Shown piece after piece: positions 1 to 10,963 of a stretch of 64,000 nucleotides of DNA; the stretch's first letter is position 1, and each line of letters opens with the position of its first letter. This DNA is from Devosia nitrariae (GTDB lineage Bacteria > Pseudomonadota > Alphaproteobacteria > Rhizobiales > Devosiaceae), in contig NZ_BSNS01000007.1 of NCBI RefSeq assembly GCF_030160115.1, positions 669,501 to 733,500 of the forward strand. Direction: 5' to 3'. Below the pieces are notes generated by a model that saw only the letters and a list, made by a program, of their open reading frames with translations, did not search any database and was not told where the DNA came from. Position numbers and translations under genes: made by a program.

Positions 1-339
1 GTCGGCGATTTCAGCCTCCATCGCCGCCAGCAGCGTCCGGCCGACGCCGTGCCGGACATGTCCCGGATCGACATAGTTGAGAGCCACCTCATTGCCGCCC
101 GCGACTGCCCCGACACCGACGACCGTGTCGCGATTTCGCGCAACCAGCAGCATCAGGTCCGGATTGGCCAGCATCCCGTCGACACCCGCGACCGACTTGT
201 TGCGCGTCCAACTCGCAATGAGGATGGGATCACCATCATGATCGAGCGTGCAGAGCTCAGTGATCGAAGCGATGAGCACCCGGCTCATTGCTTCGACGTC
301 CCCGCCGGCGGCTCGCCGCACATGAAGGTCGTGTCGCAT
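1..339 (-). CDS. GNAT-family N-acetyltransferase, C-terminus cut by window edge
   Basis: I translated the minus strand by hand from the ATG at 339. It stays open to the window edge (113 codons). It begins MRHDLHVRRAAGGDVEAMSR and continues with a beta-strand ending VVGVGAV and then NYVDPGHVRHGVGRTLLAAM. The last stretch matches the acetyl-CoA pyrophosphate-binding loop of GNAT enzymes (R-x-x-G-x-G followed by a helix). Enzymes of this family move an acetyl group from acetyl-CoA to an amine; the substrate cannot be told. The start ATG shares its A with the TGA stop of the upstream exported-protein gene (TGATG), so the two are probably translationally coupled. The C-terminal strands lie outside the window. 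Confidence 0.8.
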   Translation of the reverse strand, partial: MRHDLHVRRAAGGDVEAMSRVLIASITELCTLDHDGDPILIASWTRNKSVAGVDGMLANPDLMLLVARNRDTVVGVGAVAGGNEVALNYVDPGHVRHGVGRTLLAAMEAEIAD

Positions 340-821
340 CAGTCTTCCCCAGCCACACACTCCGCGACATGGAGGAGGGCCTGCGACGAGCCCCGGAGCG
401 GGATGTCGACGATATCGAGCTCGGGGGCCGAGACCACCAGACGGTTGCCGCGCCGCAGGCCCGCGATGAGCTCGAGAGCGAGCACATCGCCCTCGGGTTC
501 CGACCGATAGAAGAACACCGCCCCGTTCTCGGCGGTCACCGGCACGGTCATGATCTTGCCGTCGATACTGAAATCGAGCTGCGGCGGGGCGTCGGCAAAC
601 GGTTCGATCCTGGCGGCCGGCGTCAGCTCCAGGAGAAAGGCACCGGCGTCGGCAAGGTCCGGTCCGGCGCATTCGAGGCTGATCGAGCCGCCCGCCTCGC
701 TGCCGCCGCCGGCCGCGAACGTGCCCATATTGTAGTACCCGCCCCAGATTGGTGCCGGCTGGGCATGGACCGGGGCCGCCGGCACGAGAGCCAGCAGCAT
801 CGCTGTCGGCCATCCGCGCAT
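339..821 (-). CDS. hypothetical exported protein
   Basis: A protein of about 160 aa of unknown function. The N-terminus MRGWPTAMLLALVPAAPVHA is a good Sec signal peptide with cleavage predicted after AHA-like residues near position 20, so it should act in the periplasm. The mature part is a small, strand-rich domain with two cysteines (one in LECAGPDL, one in HVAECVAGED) that could pair. I see no catalytic motif. The ATG at 821 overlaps the stop of the DUF2794 gene (TGATG); a TTG one codon earlier is the alternative start. It lies in a three-gene minus-strand run with DUF2794 and the GNAT gene. I do not recognise the family. Confidence 0.65.
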   Translation of the reverse strand: MRGWPTAMLLALVPAAPVHAQPAPIWGGYYNMGTFAAGGGSEAGGSISLECAGPDLADAGAFLLELTPAARIEPFADAPPQLDFSIDGKIMTVPVTAENGAVFFYRSEPEGDVLALELIAGLRRGNRLVVSAPELDIVDIPLRGSSQALLHVAECVAGED

Positions 822-1207
822 CAATCGACGACGGCGAGTTGCGGATCGAGCACGCGCAGCACCTGCTCGATATCGTGCCCGCGCTTCAGGATACGGCCGT
901 GCTGGTTGGTGACAAGATACTGCCCCTGCCGGCTCCTGAGCTTGGGATTCTTCTCAATGATGAACAACGGTCGCTCGGAGACCCGCGCATAGATGGAAAA
1001 CAGCGCCCGGTCCTTGAGGAAGTCCATGGCGTAATCGCGCCAGTCGCCGGCTGCGACCTTGCGGCCATAGACCGACAGGATCGCCATCAGCTCACGCCGG
1101 TCGAATGCGATGATCGGATGGGGTTTTGCCGCCGCTACGCCAGGCGGTTCGCCCACGTGAACCAGCGAGAGCTTGCTCCTGCTATCGGCTGTCCGCCCTT
1201 CGGCCAA
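821..1207 (-). CDS. DUF2794 family protein
   Basis: A 128-aa protein whose residues 35-125 match the alphaproteobacterial DUF2794 family: a FDRREL-x-AILSVYGR opening, then GDWRDYAMDFLKDRALFS, a central IEKNPKLRSRQGQYLV and a final LKRGHDIEQVLRVL. The function is unknown; the family is soluble and about this size. The longest frame begins at TTG 1207 and no ATG lies before the conserved domain, so the true start may be this TTG or a GTG about 17 codons downstream. It heads the minus-strand run into the exported-protein and GNAT genes. The family being nearly confined to alphaproteobacteria supports the taxonomic call. Confidence 0.85.
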   Translation of the reverse strand: MAEGRTADSRSKLSLVHVGEPPGVAAAKPHPIIAFDRRELMAILSVYGRKVAAGDWRDYAMDFLKDRALFSIYARVSERPLFIIEKNPKLRSRQGQYLVTNQHGRILKRGHDIEQVLRVLDPQLAVVD

Positions 1208-1383
1208 ACCGTATCACTCCGTGTCAAGGCACTGTCATGATTGCGGCATTCGCGGCGCGATGCAAGGGGTGCGCAGTTGCAGAGGCGCTGCACGTCCAGT
1301 TACGGGCAAATTCCCCAATTCGGACACAGTTTGTCCCTTCTTGCGCCGAAAAGCATGTCTAGAAACTGACAATTGCCTCCAGT

Positions 1384-1436
1384 GGCTGGCATTCGGGCCG
1401 ACCGAGCCCCCAAACCATGACGCCCGAATGCCAGCC
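1384..1436. repeat. perfect 15-bp inverted repeat with 23-nt loop
   Basis: GGCTGGCATTCGGGC at 1384-1398 is repeated as its exact reverse complement at 1422-1436. No T-tract follows either arm, so it is not a typical terminator. It could be an RNA hairpin, an operator pair or the remains of a small mobile repeat. Confidence 0.8.
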
Positions 1437-1463
1437 GCCCCCAAGTTGACCTAGTCAGTCTTG

Positions 1464-1498
1464 CTCCCGCTTCCCCCCGGAAGCGGGAGATTTGTTTT
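1464..1498. terminator. terminator-like hairpin after DUF1223
   Basis: An 11-bp perfect stem, CTCCCGCTTCC at 1464-1474 and GGAAGCGGGAG at 1479-1489, closes a 4-nt loop. The T-rich run ATTTGTTTT lies on the plus-strand side. It stands 27 nt past the minus-strand DUF1223 stop, where the same hairpin without a T-tract may still end transcription. Confidence 0.5.
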
Positions 1499-1515
1499 GG
1501 GGTCTTGCGACGGCG

Positions 1516-2241
1516 TTATTGCTCGTAGATCGCCGCCCCTAGGATCGCGCCCGGCAGCCCGTTGTGCTCCTGCTGCACGAGGACGGCGACTCCATCGGAA
1601 TGATCGGCAAGGATCTCCGCCAGCGGCATGCGGATCTGCGCGCCCGCTCCCGGCTCCCAGACGCCAAGCGCCTGCCGCCCGGTCACCACGTGGCTGTAGA
1701 GGAGGGATTTGCCCTCGTTCTCGCCGCGCTCTATGGCGATCTCGGCGGCGTCGAGATAGGTCACGAGCCAGATCATCGCCTCGTCGAGCCCGGCCTGTCC
1801 CTCGATACTGATCGAGAGCACGCCGTCCTCGACTGCAAGAGCGATCGGTAGCGCCAAACCGGCTTGCGCGAGGGCCAGCGTGACATCGTGGCGTTTGGAC
1901 CCGACTACCCCCTTCTCGCCATTGACCACGATCTGCGGCGTGTAGATGCGCGAGGAACCCCATCGGCTCGCGTACGCCCGCTGCCGCTTGGAGTTGGCCT
2001 CAGCTCCGAAGGTGTCGGGCCAGCCGATATAGTCCCAGTAATCGACGTGATAGCCGAGCGCCACGATATCGCCACGCTGCGCCAGTTCCGTCAGCAGCTC
2101 GTCGGCTGGCGGGCAGGATGAACACCCCTGGCTGGTAAAGAGTTCGACGACGGCTTTGGCGCGCATTTCTTCGGCAACCGTCGGAGCGGCAGCGAGCAAG
2201 GCGGCGAGCATGGTGGCTGTCGTCAGGGGGCGCGCGATCAT
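1516..2241 (-). CDS. DUF1223 domain protein, exported thioredoxin-like
   Basis: A 241-aa protein. Residues 1-23 form a signal peptide ending APTVAEE. DUF1223 follows: VVELFTSQGCSSCPPADELL near residues 32-51 carries a CSSC pair placed as in thioredoxin-fold proteins, then VDYWDYIGWPDTF and RIYTPQIVVNG, all hallmark stretches of the family. The role is unknown; the CxxC and export suggest a periplasmic redox or metal-handling job. It sits downstream of acnA on the same strand but behind a strong terminator, so it is likely transcribed separately. The length is normal for the family. I chose the ATG at 2241 because the signal peptide begins there. Confidence 0.9.
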   Translation of the reverse strand: MIARPLTTATMLAALLAAAPTVAEEMRAKAVVELFTSQGCSSCPPADELLTELAQRGDIVALGYHVDYWDYIGWPDTFGAEANSKRQRAYASRWGSSRIYTPQIVVNGEKGVVGSKRHDVTLALAQAGLALPIALAVEDGVLSISIEGQAGLDEAMIWLVTYLDAAEIAIERGENEGKSLLYSHVVTGRQALGVWEPGAGAQIRMPLAEILADHSDGVAVLVQQEHNGLPGAILGAAIYEQ

Positions 2242-2327
2242 GGGCGAAAGTTCTAGTCAGCCGTTAAGCGCCCCGCCAGTCAATTCCGGGTGAGACACGG
2301 GATTTCCCCTTGCTGCACCGCTCCAAA

Positions 2328-2356
2328 GAAAATGGCGGCCACGAAGGCCGCCATTT
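2328..2356 (-). terminator. rho-independent terminator downstream of acnA
   Basis: On the minus strand, AAATGGCGGCC pairs with GGCCGCCATTT (2330-2340 and 2346-2356, 5-nt loop) and is followed by TTCTTT. The 11-bp GC-rich stem with a T-run on the minus strand fits termination of acnA, 107 nt after its stop. Confidence 0.75.
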
Positions 2357-2359
2357 CAA

Positions 2360-2462
2360 TGTCCCGGACGTGATCCGGGATGGATACCGGCTTTTCGCAA
2401 GAAACGTTGCGACAACAAACAACTAGAGCCGGCGCTCTGATTCCATCAGAGCGCATAAGGCT

Positions 2463-2466
<4 letters not shown>
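2360..2466. repeat. RIME-like composite intergenic repeat
   Basis: A copy of the dispersed repeat family of this window. It has a GTCCCGGACGTGATCCGGGA module, then a CGGCTTTTCGC module, then a closing hairpin GCGCTCTGAT/ATCAGAGCGC (2432-2441 and 2445-2454) flanked by CTAGAGCC and GGCTCTAG. It abuts the acnA stop and may help end transcription. Confidence 0.7.
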
Positions 2467-5141
<2,675 letters not shown>

Positions 5142-5318
5142 GGTTCCGCCCTTGGGTTGGGTTGCTGCTTGTCCCCGAGGCGCCGGATTTTAAGGGGAAA
5201 CCTCCGGTTTCCGCCTGTTTCCAGCGCCCTTGCTGGAATGACTCCAATCTAGAACGGCTTATAGAGGCTCAAGTTTGCACTTGCCAGTGCCGACTTTGCT
5301 TCAATACGAGATGGGGTC

Positions 5319-5942
5319 ATGACGCTCCGGCAAGGCTTTGACCCGCTGATCCTCACCGCGACGGGCCTTGCCTGCCGCCGCGGCGAGCGCGTGCTGGCCG
5401 AGGGGCTCGAGTTCACCGTCCCCTCCGGCGGCATCCTGCTGCTGAAGGGTGCCAACGGCGCCGGCAAGACGACGCTGCTGATGACCCTTCTCGGCGCCCT
5501 GCGGCCCGCTTCCGGCCGCTTCGCCTTCGAAGGCGTGGACACCGAGAGCGCCTTCATTCACTTCCTCGGCCACCGCAACGCGGTCAAACCGCACCTGACC
5601 CTTGCCGAGAACCTCGCCTTCTGGGCGTCGGTCAACGGCGGCGGCGGGCTCTCCTCCCCTGCCGCGCTCGAGGCAGTCGGACTCGGTCCTGTCGCGGGGC
5701 TCGATGCCGGCTATCTCTCGGCAGGTCAGACGCGGCGGCTCGCGCTCGCCCGCCTCCTCGTCACCCCGCGCCCCGTCTGGCTCCTCGACGAGCCGACCGC
5801 CGCGCTCGATACGCAAGGCGAGGCGATGGTCGCCGCCTTGATTGATGCACACCTTACCGCAGGAGGCCTGGCAGTTGCCGCCACCCACCTGCCGCTGCCG
5901 CTGCGCTCAGCCCGCGTCGGTGAACTGAGGCTCGATCCATGA
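5319..5942 (+). CDS. ccmA: heme ABC exporter ATP-binding protein CcmA
   Basis: ATPase of the CcmABCD heme-handling complex, which drives release of heme-loaded CcmE for cytochrome c maturation. It has 207 aa, the normal size. Walker A is GANGAGKTT at residues 44-52, the ABC signature LSAGQTRR begins at 133, and Walker B VWLLDEPTAALD at 153-164. It is the first gene of ccmABCD-ccmG, all plus strand with overlapping stops and starts, so the proteins should be made in step. ccmB begins 4 nt before its stop. The start ATG at 5319 follows GATGGGG; this end faces acnA. Confidence 0.97.
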   Translation: MTLRQGFDPLILTATGLACRRGERVLAEGLEFTVPSGGILLLKGANGAGKTTLLMTLLGALRPASGRFAFEGVDTESAFIHFLGHRNAVKPHLTLAENLAFWASVNGGGGLSSPAALEAVGLGPVAGLDAGYLSAGQTRRLALARLLVTPRPVWLLDEPTAALDTQGEAMVAALIDAHLTAGGLAVAATHLPLPLRSARVGELRLDP

Positions 5943-6607
5943 TGAGCGCCTTTACCGCCATTCTCCTGCGCGATCTGAAGCTTGCCCTGCGCACGGGCGG
6001 CGACTGGCTGACGCTGGCCCTCTTCTTCGTCATGGTCGGCATCGTCGTGCCCTTCGCCATCGGTCCCGACCGTGAGCTGCTCTCCCGTTTGGCTCCGGGG
6101 ATCGTCTGGATCGCCGCGTTCCTCTCGGTGCTCCTGGGGCTCGACCGGCTGTTCCGCGCCGACCATGAGGACGGCACGCTCCTGCTGTTGCGTCTCTCCG
6201 ACCTGCCCCTGGCCGGAGTGGTTCTCGCAAAGTTGATCGCCCACTGGCTTCTGACCGCACTGCCTCTCCTCGCGGCCACGCCGCTGCTTGCCGTGATGCT
6301 GTCCATGGACCCGCCGGCGTTCCTCAGGGCGGTGGTCTCGCTCCTCGTCGGCACGCCCGGCCTCGTCGCCCTCGGAACCGTAGGGGCCGCGGTCACCGTG
6401 ACGATCCGGCGCGGCGGGCTCATTGCTCCGGTCCTCATTCTGCCGCTCGCCATACCTCTTCTGATCTTCGGGGTCGGGGCCATTACCACGGGGCCTGGGC
6501 CCGACCAGTCGGGCACGGCGCTGCTGCTGCTTGCGGCAATCAGCCTCATCGCCGTGGCGGTTACTCCCTTCGCCGCCGCTCTTGCGATAACATCCGCCGA
6601 GGACTAG
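5939..6607 (+). CDS. ccmB: heme exporter permease CcmB
   Basis: Membrane subunit partnering CcmA, 222 aa, with about six hydrophobic segments (for instance residues 20-40, 45-65, 100-125, 130-150, 160-180 and 195-218). It starts MMSAFTAILLRDLKLALR and contains LLLLRLSDLPLAGVVLAKL, typical of CcmB. The ATG at 5939 overlaps the ccmA stop by 4 nt. Its stop at 6607 is 10 nt before the ccmC start. It works in the cytoplasmic membrane. Confidence 0.95.
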   Translation: MMSAFTAILLRDLKLALRTGGDWLTLALFFVMVGIVVPFAIGPDRELLSRLAPGIVWIAAFLSVLLGLDRLFRADHEDGTLLLLRLSDLPLAGVVLAKLIAHWLLTALPLLAATPLLAVMLSMDPPAFLRAVVSLLVGTPGLVALGTVGAAVTVTIRRGGLIAPVLILPLAIPLLIFGVGAITTGPGPDQSGTALLLLAAISLIAVAVTPFAAALAITSAED

Positions 6608-6617
6608 AGCGCCGCCA

Positions 6618-7379
6618 ATGAATGTCGAGAACACATCCAAGCAGAGCTGGTGGACCCGGATCGCCCATCCGGGACAGTTCGTCGCCTGGTCGCGGCGACT
6701 GCTCGTCCCGCTCTGGATCGCGACCGCCGCGCTCTTTGTCCTCGGCCTCTGGCTCGCTTTCTTTGCTTCGCCCGAGGACTACCAGATGGGCGACACCGTG
6801 CGGATCATGTACGTGCATGTGCCGACCGCCTGGCTCAGCCAGTTCGTCTACGGCGTGATGTCTGTCTCGGCCATCGGCACGCTCGTCTGGCGCCATCCGA
6901 TGGCCGACGTCTCCATGAAGGCGGCCGCACCGCTCGGCGCTACGTTCACGGCGCTCGCCCTTTACACCGGAGCCCTCTGGGGCCGGCCGACCTGGGGCAC
7001 CTTCTGGGAATGGGACGGGCGCATGACCTCGACCCTGGTGCTGCTGCTCATCTATTTCGGCATCGTCGCGCTCTGGCGTGCCTTCGACGACCAGTTGCGC
7101 GCCGCACGCATCGTTGCCGTCTTTACCCTGGTCGGCGCCGTCAACATCCCCATCATCAAGTTCTCCGTCGACTGGTGGGCAACGCTCCATCAGCCGGCAA
7201 GCGTCTTCCGCCTCGACGGGCCGACCATGCCCGGCTCCATACTGACGCCGCTCTTCGTCATGGTCTTCGCCTTTACCGCGCTGTTCCTGACGCTGCACCT
7301 CATCGGCATGCACACCGAGGTGCGGCGCCGGCGCGTGATGAGCCTCGAGCGCCGCCTGGCCCAGAGGGGTGCTGCATGA
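6618..7379 (+). CDS. ccmC: heme exporter/ligase subunit CcmC
   Basis: A 253-aa membrane protein with six predicted helices that presents heme to the chaperone CcmE at the periplasmic face. The tryptophan-rich WWD signature is WGRPTWGTFWEWDGRMTS at residues 121-138. The two conserved heme-ligand histidines flank it: His67 in MYVHVPTAW and His191 in TLHQPASV. The start MNVENTSKQS follows the ccmB stop by 10 nt. Its stop overlaps the ccmD start as ATGA. No ccmE, ccmF or ccmH lies in this window, so they must be elsewhere in the genome. Confidence 0.97.
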   Translation: MNVENTSKQSWWTRIAHPGQFVAWSRRLLVPLWIATAALFVLGLWLAFFASPEDYQMGDTVRIMYVHVPTAWLSQFVYGVMSVSAIGTLVWRHPMADVSMKAAAPLGATFTALALYTGALWGRPTWGTFWEWDGRMTSTLVLLLIYFGIVALWRAFDDQLRAARIVAVFTLVGAVNIPIIKFSVDWWATLHQPASVFRLDGPTMPGSILTPLFVMVFAFTALFLTLHLIGMHTEVRRRRVMSLERRLAQRGAA

Positions 7380-7543
7380 TCGACTTGGGACCCCATGCCG
7401 TCTACATCGTCTGGGCTTATCTCGGCGTTGCCGTCGCTATTGCCGCGCTCATCGGGTTCAAGCTCGTCGAGTCGCGCCGGTTATCGGCGCGCCTTGCCGC
7501 CCTCGAGACCGCTGGAGCCGACCGCTCCGCGACGCACCCATGA
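7376..7543 (+). CDS. ccmD: heme exporter small subunit CcmD
   Basis: A 55-aa protein with one N-terminal membrane helix (YIVWAYLGVAVAIAALIGFK) followed by a charged helix, VESRRLSARLAALE. This is the form of CcmD, which helps release holo-CcmE from CcmABC. It is called from position as well as sequence: the start ATG at 7376 overlaps the ccmC stop (ATGA), and its own TGA at 7541 overlaps the ccmG start (ATGA). The conserved Tyr near the N-terminal side of the helix (HAVYIVWAY) is present. Confidence 0.9.
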   Translation: MIDLGPHAVYIVWAYLGVAVAIAALIGFKLVESRRLSARLAALETAGADRSATHP

Positions 7544-8079
7544 TGCGTATCGCGCTGATCCTCGCCCCGCTCGTCGCGCTGGTGGCGCTGGTTGCCGTCT
7601 TTGCCATGTCCATCGACCGCGATCCCGGCTTGGTGCGCTCGGTGCTGATCGACAAGCCGGCCCCGCAATTCGATCTCGCCCCCGTCGAAGGCCTGGACGT
7701 TCCCGGCTTTTCCAGGGAGAGCCTCATGGGCGAGCCGACGCTGGTCAATGTCTTTGCCAGTTGGTGCGTGCCCTGCCGCGCCGAGCATCCGCTGCTCGAG
7801 GCGATGAAAGCCGAGACCGGCATTCGCCTCTTCGGCATAAACCACAACGACCCGCCCGAAAACGCCCGCGCCTTCCTTGCCGAACTCGGCAATCCCTATG
7901 ACGCCGTCGGAGCCGACCGCGACCGGCGCGTCTCCATCGACTGGGGCGTCTACGGCGTGCCCGAAACCTTCCTGGTCAATGCCGAGGGCGTGATCGTCTA
8001 CAAGCACGTCGGGCCGATGACTCCGGGCTCGATCGAGCGCGAAGTGCTGCCGGCGATCGCGGCGATGCGCGGCGAGTAG
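7540..8079 (+). CDS. ccmG: thiol:disulfide interchange protein CcmG/DsbE
   Basis: A 179-aa membrane-anchored periplasmic thioredoxin that reduces apocytochrome c or its chaperones before heme attachment. Residues 3-24 form an uncleaved signal anchor. The active site WCVPC is at 75-79 in VNVFASWCVPCRAEHP. The family insert is visible in GINHNDPPENARAFL, and the cis-Pro loop is YGVPETFLV. Two consecutive in-frame ATGs (7540 and 7543) precede the anchor; the first overlaps the ccmD stop. It ends the ccm operon and converges on the DUF1674 gene with only 3 nt between the stops. Confidence 0.95.
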   Translation: MMRIALILAPLVALVALVAVFAMSIDRDPGLVRSVLIDKPAPQFDLAPVEGLDVPGFSRESLMGEPTLVNVFASWCVPCRAEHPLLEAMKAETGIRLFGINHNDPPENARAFLAELGNPYDAVGADRDRRVSIDWGVYGVPETFLVNAEGVIVYKHVGPMTPGSIEREVLPAIAAMRGE

Positions 8080-8082
8080 CGA

Positions 8083-8310
8083 TCAGAAGTCGCTGGTCAG
8101 CCCCTTGATCTCCCAATCCCCATAGCGCCCCGGTTCGAGGCCGCCGCGGCCGCCTTTTTCCGCCGGCGCCTTGGTCGTCCTGGCATCGATCTCGCGCCGG
8201 CGTGCCTCGGCTTCGGCCAGCGCCCGTTTGGCGGCCGGCGACAGCGGCTTCGCCGGCTTTGCCTCCGGTTTCACAGTTTGCGGCGTGTCTGTCTGCGGTT
8301 GCCTGGTCAT
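8083..8310 (-). CDS. DUF1674 / SDHAF4-like protein
   Basis: A 75-aa protein with a lysine-, alanine- and proline-rich, probably disordered N-terminal half and the conserved C-terminal block GRGGLEPGRYGDWEIKGLTSDF (residues 54-75). This block defines DUF1674; the eukaryotic members are the succinate dehydrogenase assembly factor SDHAF4, which binds the flavinylated SDH subunit. A similar role is plausible but inferred. It converges with ccmG and is divergent from htpX, a usual neighbour in Hyphomicrobiales. Confidence 0.9.
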   Translation of the reverse strand: MTRQPQTDTPQTVKPEAKPAKPLSPAAKRALAEAEARRREIDARTTKAPAEKGGRGGLEPGRYGDWEIKGLTSDF

Positions 8311-8410
8311 GGCCGTTCCGGGAACCTTACAATCGGTTCATCTGTCTTGTATCGGGCCCTTACGCCTACAACATATTTGATGGTTATCGAACCCTTCCAC
8401 GAGGACTAGG

Positions 8411-9400
8411 ATGTTCAACGCGTTGCGCACCACGGTATTGCTGGCCGCCATGACGGCGCTCTTCATGCTGGTGGGCTACTTCATCGGCGGCACCGGCGGC
8501 ATGATGATCGCTTTCCTTTTCGCGGCGGGCACCAACCTCTTTGCCTACTGGAATTCCGATAAGCTCGTGCTGCGCATGCAGAACGCCGTGCCCGTCGAGC
8601 GCAGCCGTGCGCCTGAGCTCTATGACATGGTCGACATCCTATCGAGGAAAGCCGGCATCCCGACACCTAGGGTCTATGTCATCGAGACCGACCAGCCCAA
8701 CGCCTTCGCCACGGGCCGTGATCCCAGCAACGCCGCGGTCGCGGTGTCGAGTGGGCTTCTGCGCCACCTCGAGACCCGCGAGGTCGCAGCCGTCGTCGCC
8801 CACGAGCTCGCCCATATCCGCTCGCGCGATACGCTGACCATGACCATCACCGCGACCCTTGCCGGCGCCGTCTCCATGCTCGCCCAGTTCGGTCTCTTCT
8901 TCGGGGGCGGCAATAACCGCGACAACCCACTGGGCGGCATCGGCGCGCTTCTGATGGTGTTCCTCGCCCCCCTTGCGGCCATGCTCGTGCAGATGGCCAT
9001 CAGCCGCACCCGCGAATACGAGGCTGACCGCGACGGCGCCGAGATCTCGGGCGATCCGCTGGCACTCGCCGCGGCGCTCGGCAAGATCGCGACCCTTGCC
9101 GGCCGCCGTGTCAACGTTGCCGCCGAGCGCAACCCGGCCATGGCCCACATGTACATCGTCAACCCACTTTCGGGGCAGCGCATGGATAATCTGTTTGCAA
9201 CGCACCCCGACACCGGCAACCGCATTACTGCCCTGCAGAGGCTTGCGGGCGAGATGCGAACCGACGATAAGGGCATGAGGCCCCGGCCCCGGCCCCGTTC
9301 CACGTCGCGCCCGGTGACGGGCGGCGTGAGCGGCGGCTGGCGGGTACCGTCCGCCGGGCGCTCCGGCGAGGACGGCGAACAACGCGGTCCCTGGGGGTAA
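8411..9400 (+). CDS. htpX: zinc metalloprotease HtpX
   Basis: Membrane-bound M48 protease for quality control of membrane proteins, 329 aa. Two N-terminal helices (residues 6-25 and 27-46) and two more after the active site (near 150-165 and 180-200) give the usual topology. The zinc site is HELAH at 131-135 in [14 protein letters not shown]; the third ligand Glu is in [14 protein letters not shown]. The C-terminal tail is rich in Arg, Pro and Gly ([15 protein letters not shown]), somewhat longer than in E. coli. A weak heat-shock-like promoter (CTTG at 8346, CCTACA at 8365) lies upstream, but I do not rely on it. rsmB follows after 1 nt. Confidence 0.96.
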   Translation: MFNALRTTVLLAAMTALFMLVGYFIGGTGGMMIAFLFAAGTNLFAYWNSDKLVLRMQNAVPVERSRAPELYDMVDILSRKAGIPTPRVYVIETDQPNAFATGRDPSNAAVAVSSGLLRHLETREVAAVVAHELAHIRSRDTLTMTITATLAGAVSMLAQFGLFFGGGNNRDNPLGGIGALLMVFLAPLAAMLVQMAISRTREYEADRDGAEISGDPLALAAALGKIATLAGRRVNVAAERNPAMAHMYIVNPLSGQRMDNLFATHPDTGNRITALQRLAGEMRTDDKGMRPRPRPRSTSRPVTGGVSGGWRVPSAGRSGEDGEQRGPWG

Positions 9401-9401
9401 T

Positions 9402-10703
9402 TTGACTTCATCCAAGGAGCCGGCGGGGCTTGCGCCCCGTCTTGCCGCTGCCGAGCGGCTGAAATCCATATTGGCCGGCGAGGCCTTCGCGCCTATCGGC
9501 GCGGCCGAGATCGCCGACGGCAGAGACCGCGCGCTCGCCAACCGGCTGGTGACGGCAGCGCTGCGCCGCCACGGCCAGATCGACTTCATCCTCGCCGAAC
9601 TCCTCGAGCGTGGCGTTCCCAGGAAGAGTGGCTCGTTCGAAGCGGTGCTGCGACTCGCCGTCGCCCAGCTCGTCTATCTGCCCGAGCTCGGTGCCCATAG
9701 TGCGGTGCACCTTGCCGTCGAAGCGATCAAGCGCGACCGCAAGGCCGGCCACCTGACCGCCCTGATGAACGCGGTGCTCCGCCGGGCGCAAAGCCACGCG
9801 ACGCGCTATTGGAGCCTGCCGCAAAGCCTGCTGCTGCCGGCCGACGCCGCCCGCCGCTGGAGCTCGGCCTATGGCGAGAGCGCAGTGACGCGCTTCGCCG
9901 GCGCGCTGCTGGCTGGCGCACCGCTCGACCTCACCCTCAAGGATCCGAGCCCCGAACGCATCGCCGCGTTGGGGGCAGTTCACCTCATTGCCGATTCGGT
10001 GCGCGTTGCCGAGCGCGACCGGCCGGTTGACGCCCTGCCCGGCTTCGCCGAGGGCGAATGGTGGGTGCAGGATGCCGCCTCGGCCCTGCCGGCCCGGCTG
10101 ATGGGTCTGCCGGCCGGCGCGCGCGTTCTCGATCTTTGCGCGGCCCCCGGCGGCAAGACCGCCCAGCTCGTCAAGGCCGGCTATCAGGTCGCCGCGGTCG
10201 ATGCCGATCCGGCACGCATCGGCCGGCTCGAGACCAATCTCGACCGGCTCGGCTACAAGGCCGAGACCCTTACCACCGACGCCGGCACATTCGCGCCCTC
10301 TTCGCTCTATGACGGCGTGCTGCTCGATGCCCCTTGCTCGGCCACCGGCACCTTTCGCCGCCATCCCGAAGTTCTTTGGCACCGAACGGCCCACGGCATC
10401 GCCGGACGCGTGAGCCTCCAGCGGGCACTGATCACCAATGCCTTCCGCTGCCTCAAGCCCGGGGGCACGCTCATCTATTGCGTGTGCTCGCTCGAGCGCG
10501 AGGAGGGCAAGGACCAGGTCGCCTGGGCGCTCGACACGCTCACGGGACTCGAATTGGCCCCGATTGTGACAGAAGAAGTGGTTGGCTTGGAAGGCGGAAT
10601 CACGCCAGAGGGGCTTGTGCGGACCCATCCGGGGCTCGATCCGGGCGGGGTCGCCGGCGGCATGGACGGTTTCTTCGTCGCGCGTTTCCGCCATCGGGGC
10701 TAG
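9402..10703 (+). CDS. rsmB: RsmB-family 16S rRNA (cytosine-5) methyltransferase
   Basis: A 433-aa SAM-dependent enzyme that makes 5-methylcytosine in 16S rRNA. An N-terminal NusB-like helical domain (about residues 15-145) contains ANRLVTAALRRHGQID. The methyltransferase domain has motif I LDLCAAPGGKTAQL, then DAPCSATGTFRRHPE with Cys312, and YCVCSLEREE with the nucleophile Cys362. The start is a TTG at 9402 preceded by GGGGG, one base after the htpX stop; I see no better start before the NusB domain. The stop runs directly into a RIME-like repeat. Confidence 0.93.
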   Translation: MTSSKEPAGLAPRLAAAERLKSILAGEAFAPIGAAEIADGRDRALANRLVTAALRRHGQIDFILAELLERGVPRKSGSFEAVLRLAVAQLVYLPELGAHSAVHLAVEAIKRDRKAGHLTALMNAVLRRAQSHATRYWSLPQSLLLPADAARRWSSAYGESAVTRFAGALLAGAPLDLTLKDPSPERIAALGAVHLIADSVRVAERDRPVDALPGFAEGEWWVQDAASALPARLMGLPAGARVLDLCAAPGGKTAQLVKAGYQVAAVDADPARIGRLETNLDRLGYKAETLTTDAGTFAPSSLYDGVLLDAPCSATGTFRRHPEVLWHRTAHGIAGRVSLQRALITNAFRCLKPGGTLIYCVCSLEREEGKDQVAWALDTLTGLELAPIVTEEVVGLEGGITPEGLVRTHPGLDPGGVAGGMDGFFVARFRHRG

Positions 10704-10805
10704 GAGCGTTTTCCGCAAATGTGGGACACGGTTTTGCGGTTCGAAAACGCGACGAATCGAGAGCGTGGAGCGCCCGTTCCGGTTCAAACGGAACGGGAGG
10801 CTCCA
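10704..10805. repeat. RIME-like composite repeat after rsmB
   Basis: It begins GAGCGTTTTCCGCAAA, continues with GTGGGACACGGTTTTGCGGTTCGAAAACGC, and closes with the hairpin CCCGTTCCG/CGGAACGGG (10773-10781 and 10789-10797). The GTTTTGCGGTTCGAAAAC part recurs at 16393, 21601 and 37514. Confidence 0.75.
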
Positions 10806-10963
10806 GGGGCGTGCCGGCAGGCATGAGTTTGTTAAGCCGTCGGGATTAGACTCAACGGCCGGGAGCGACATCGTTACGGGCGAGTGCGCCTTGGCGCGCA
10901 CGGTCCGCGGGGACAGACGAACAGGCCGCCGGAACGGTGCCGGTTCCGCGGCGAGGGTTGTAA

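Larger units (their letters stand above)
1208..1515. other. intergenic region, 308 bp, with two inverted repeats
   Basis: No open frame here looks like a gene. The region separates the DUF1223 stop from the start of DUF2794, both on the minus strand. It holds a perfect 15-bp inverted repeat at 1384-1436 and a terminator-like hairpin at 1464-1498, described separately. The minus-strand promoter for the DUF2794 run must lie in the part nearest 1207, but I could not fix a -35/-10 pair. Confidence 0.6.

Noticed and set aside
8346..8370. Heat-shock (sigma-32) promoter before htpX
   Set aside because: CTTG and CCTACA are present, but the spacing and the -10 are only a loose fit; not listed as a feature.
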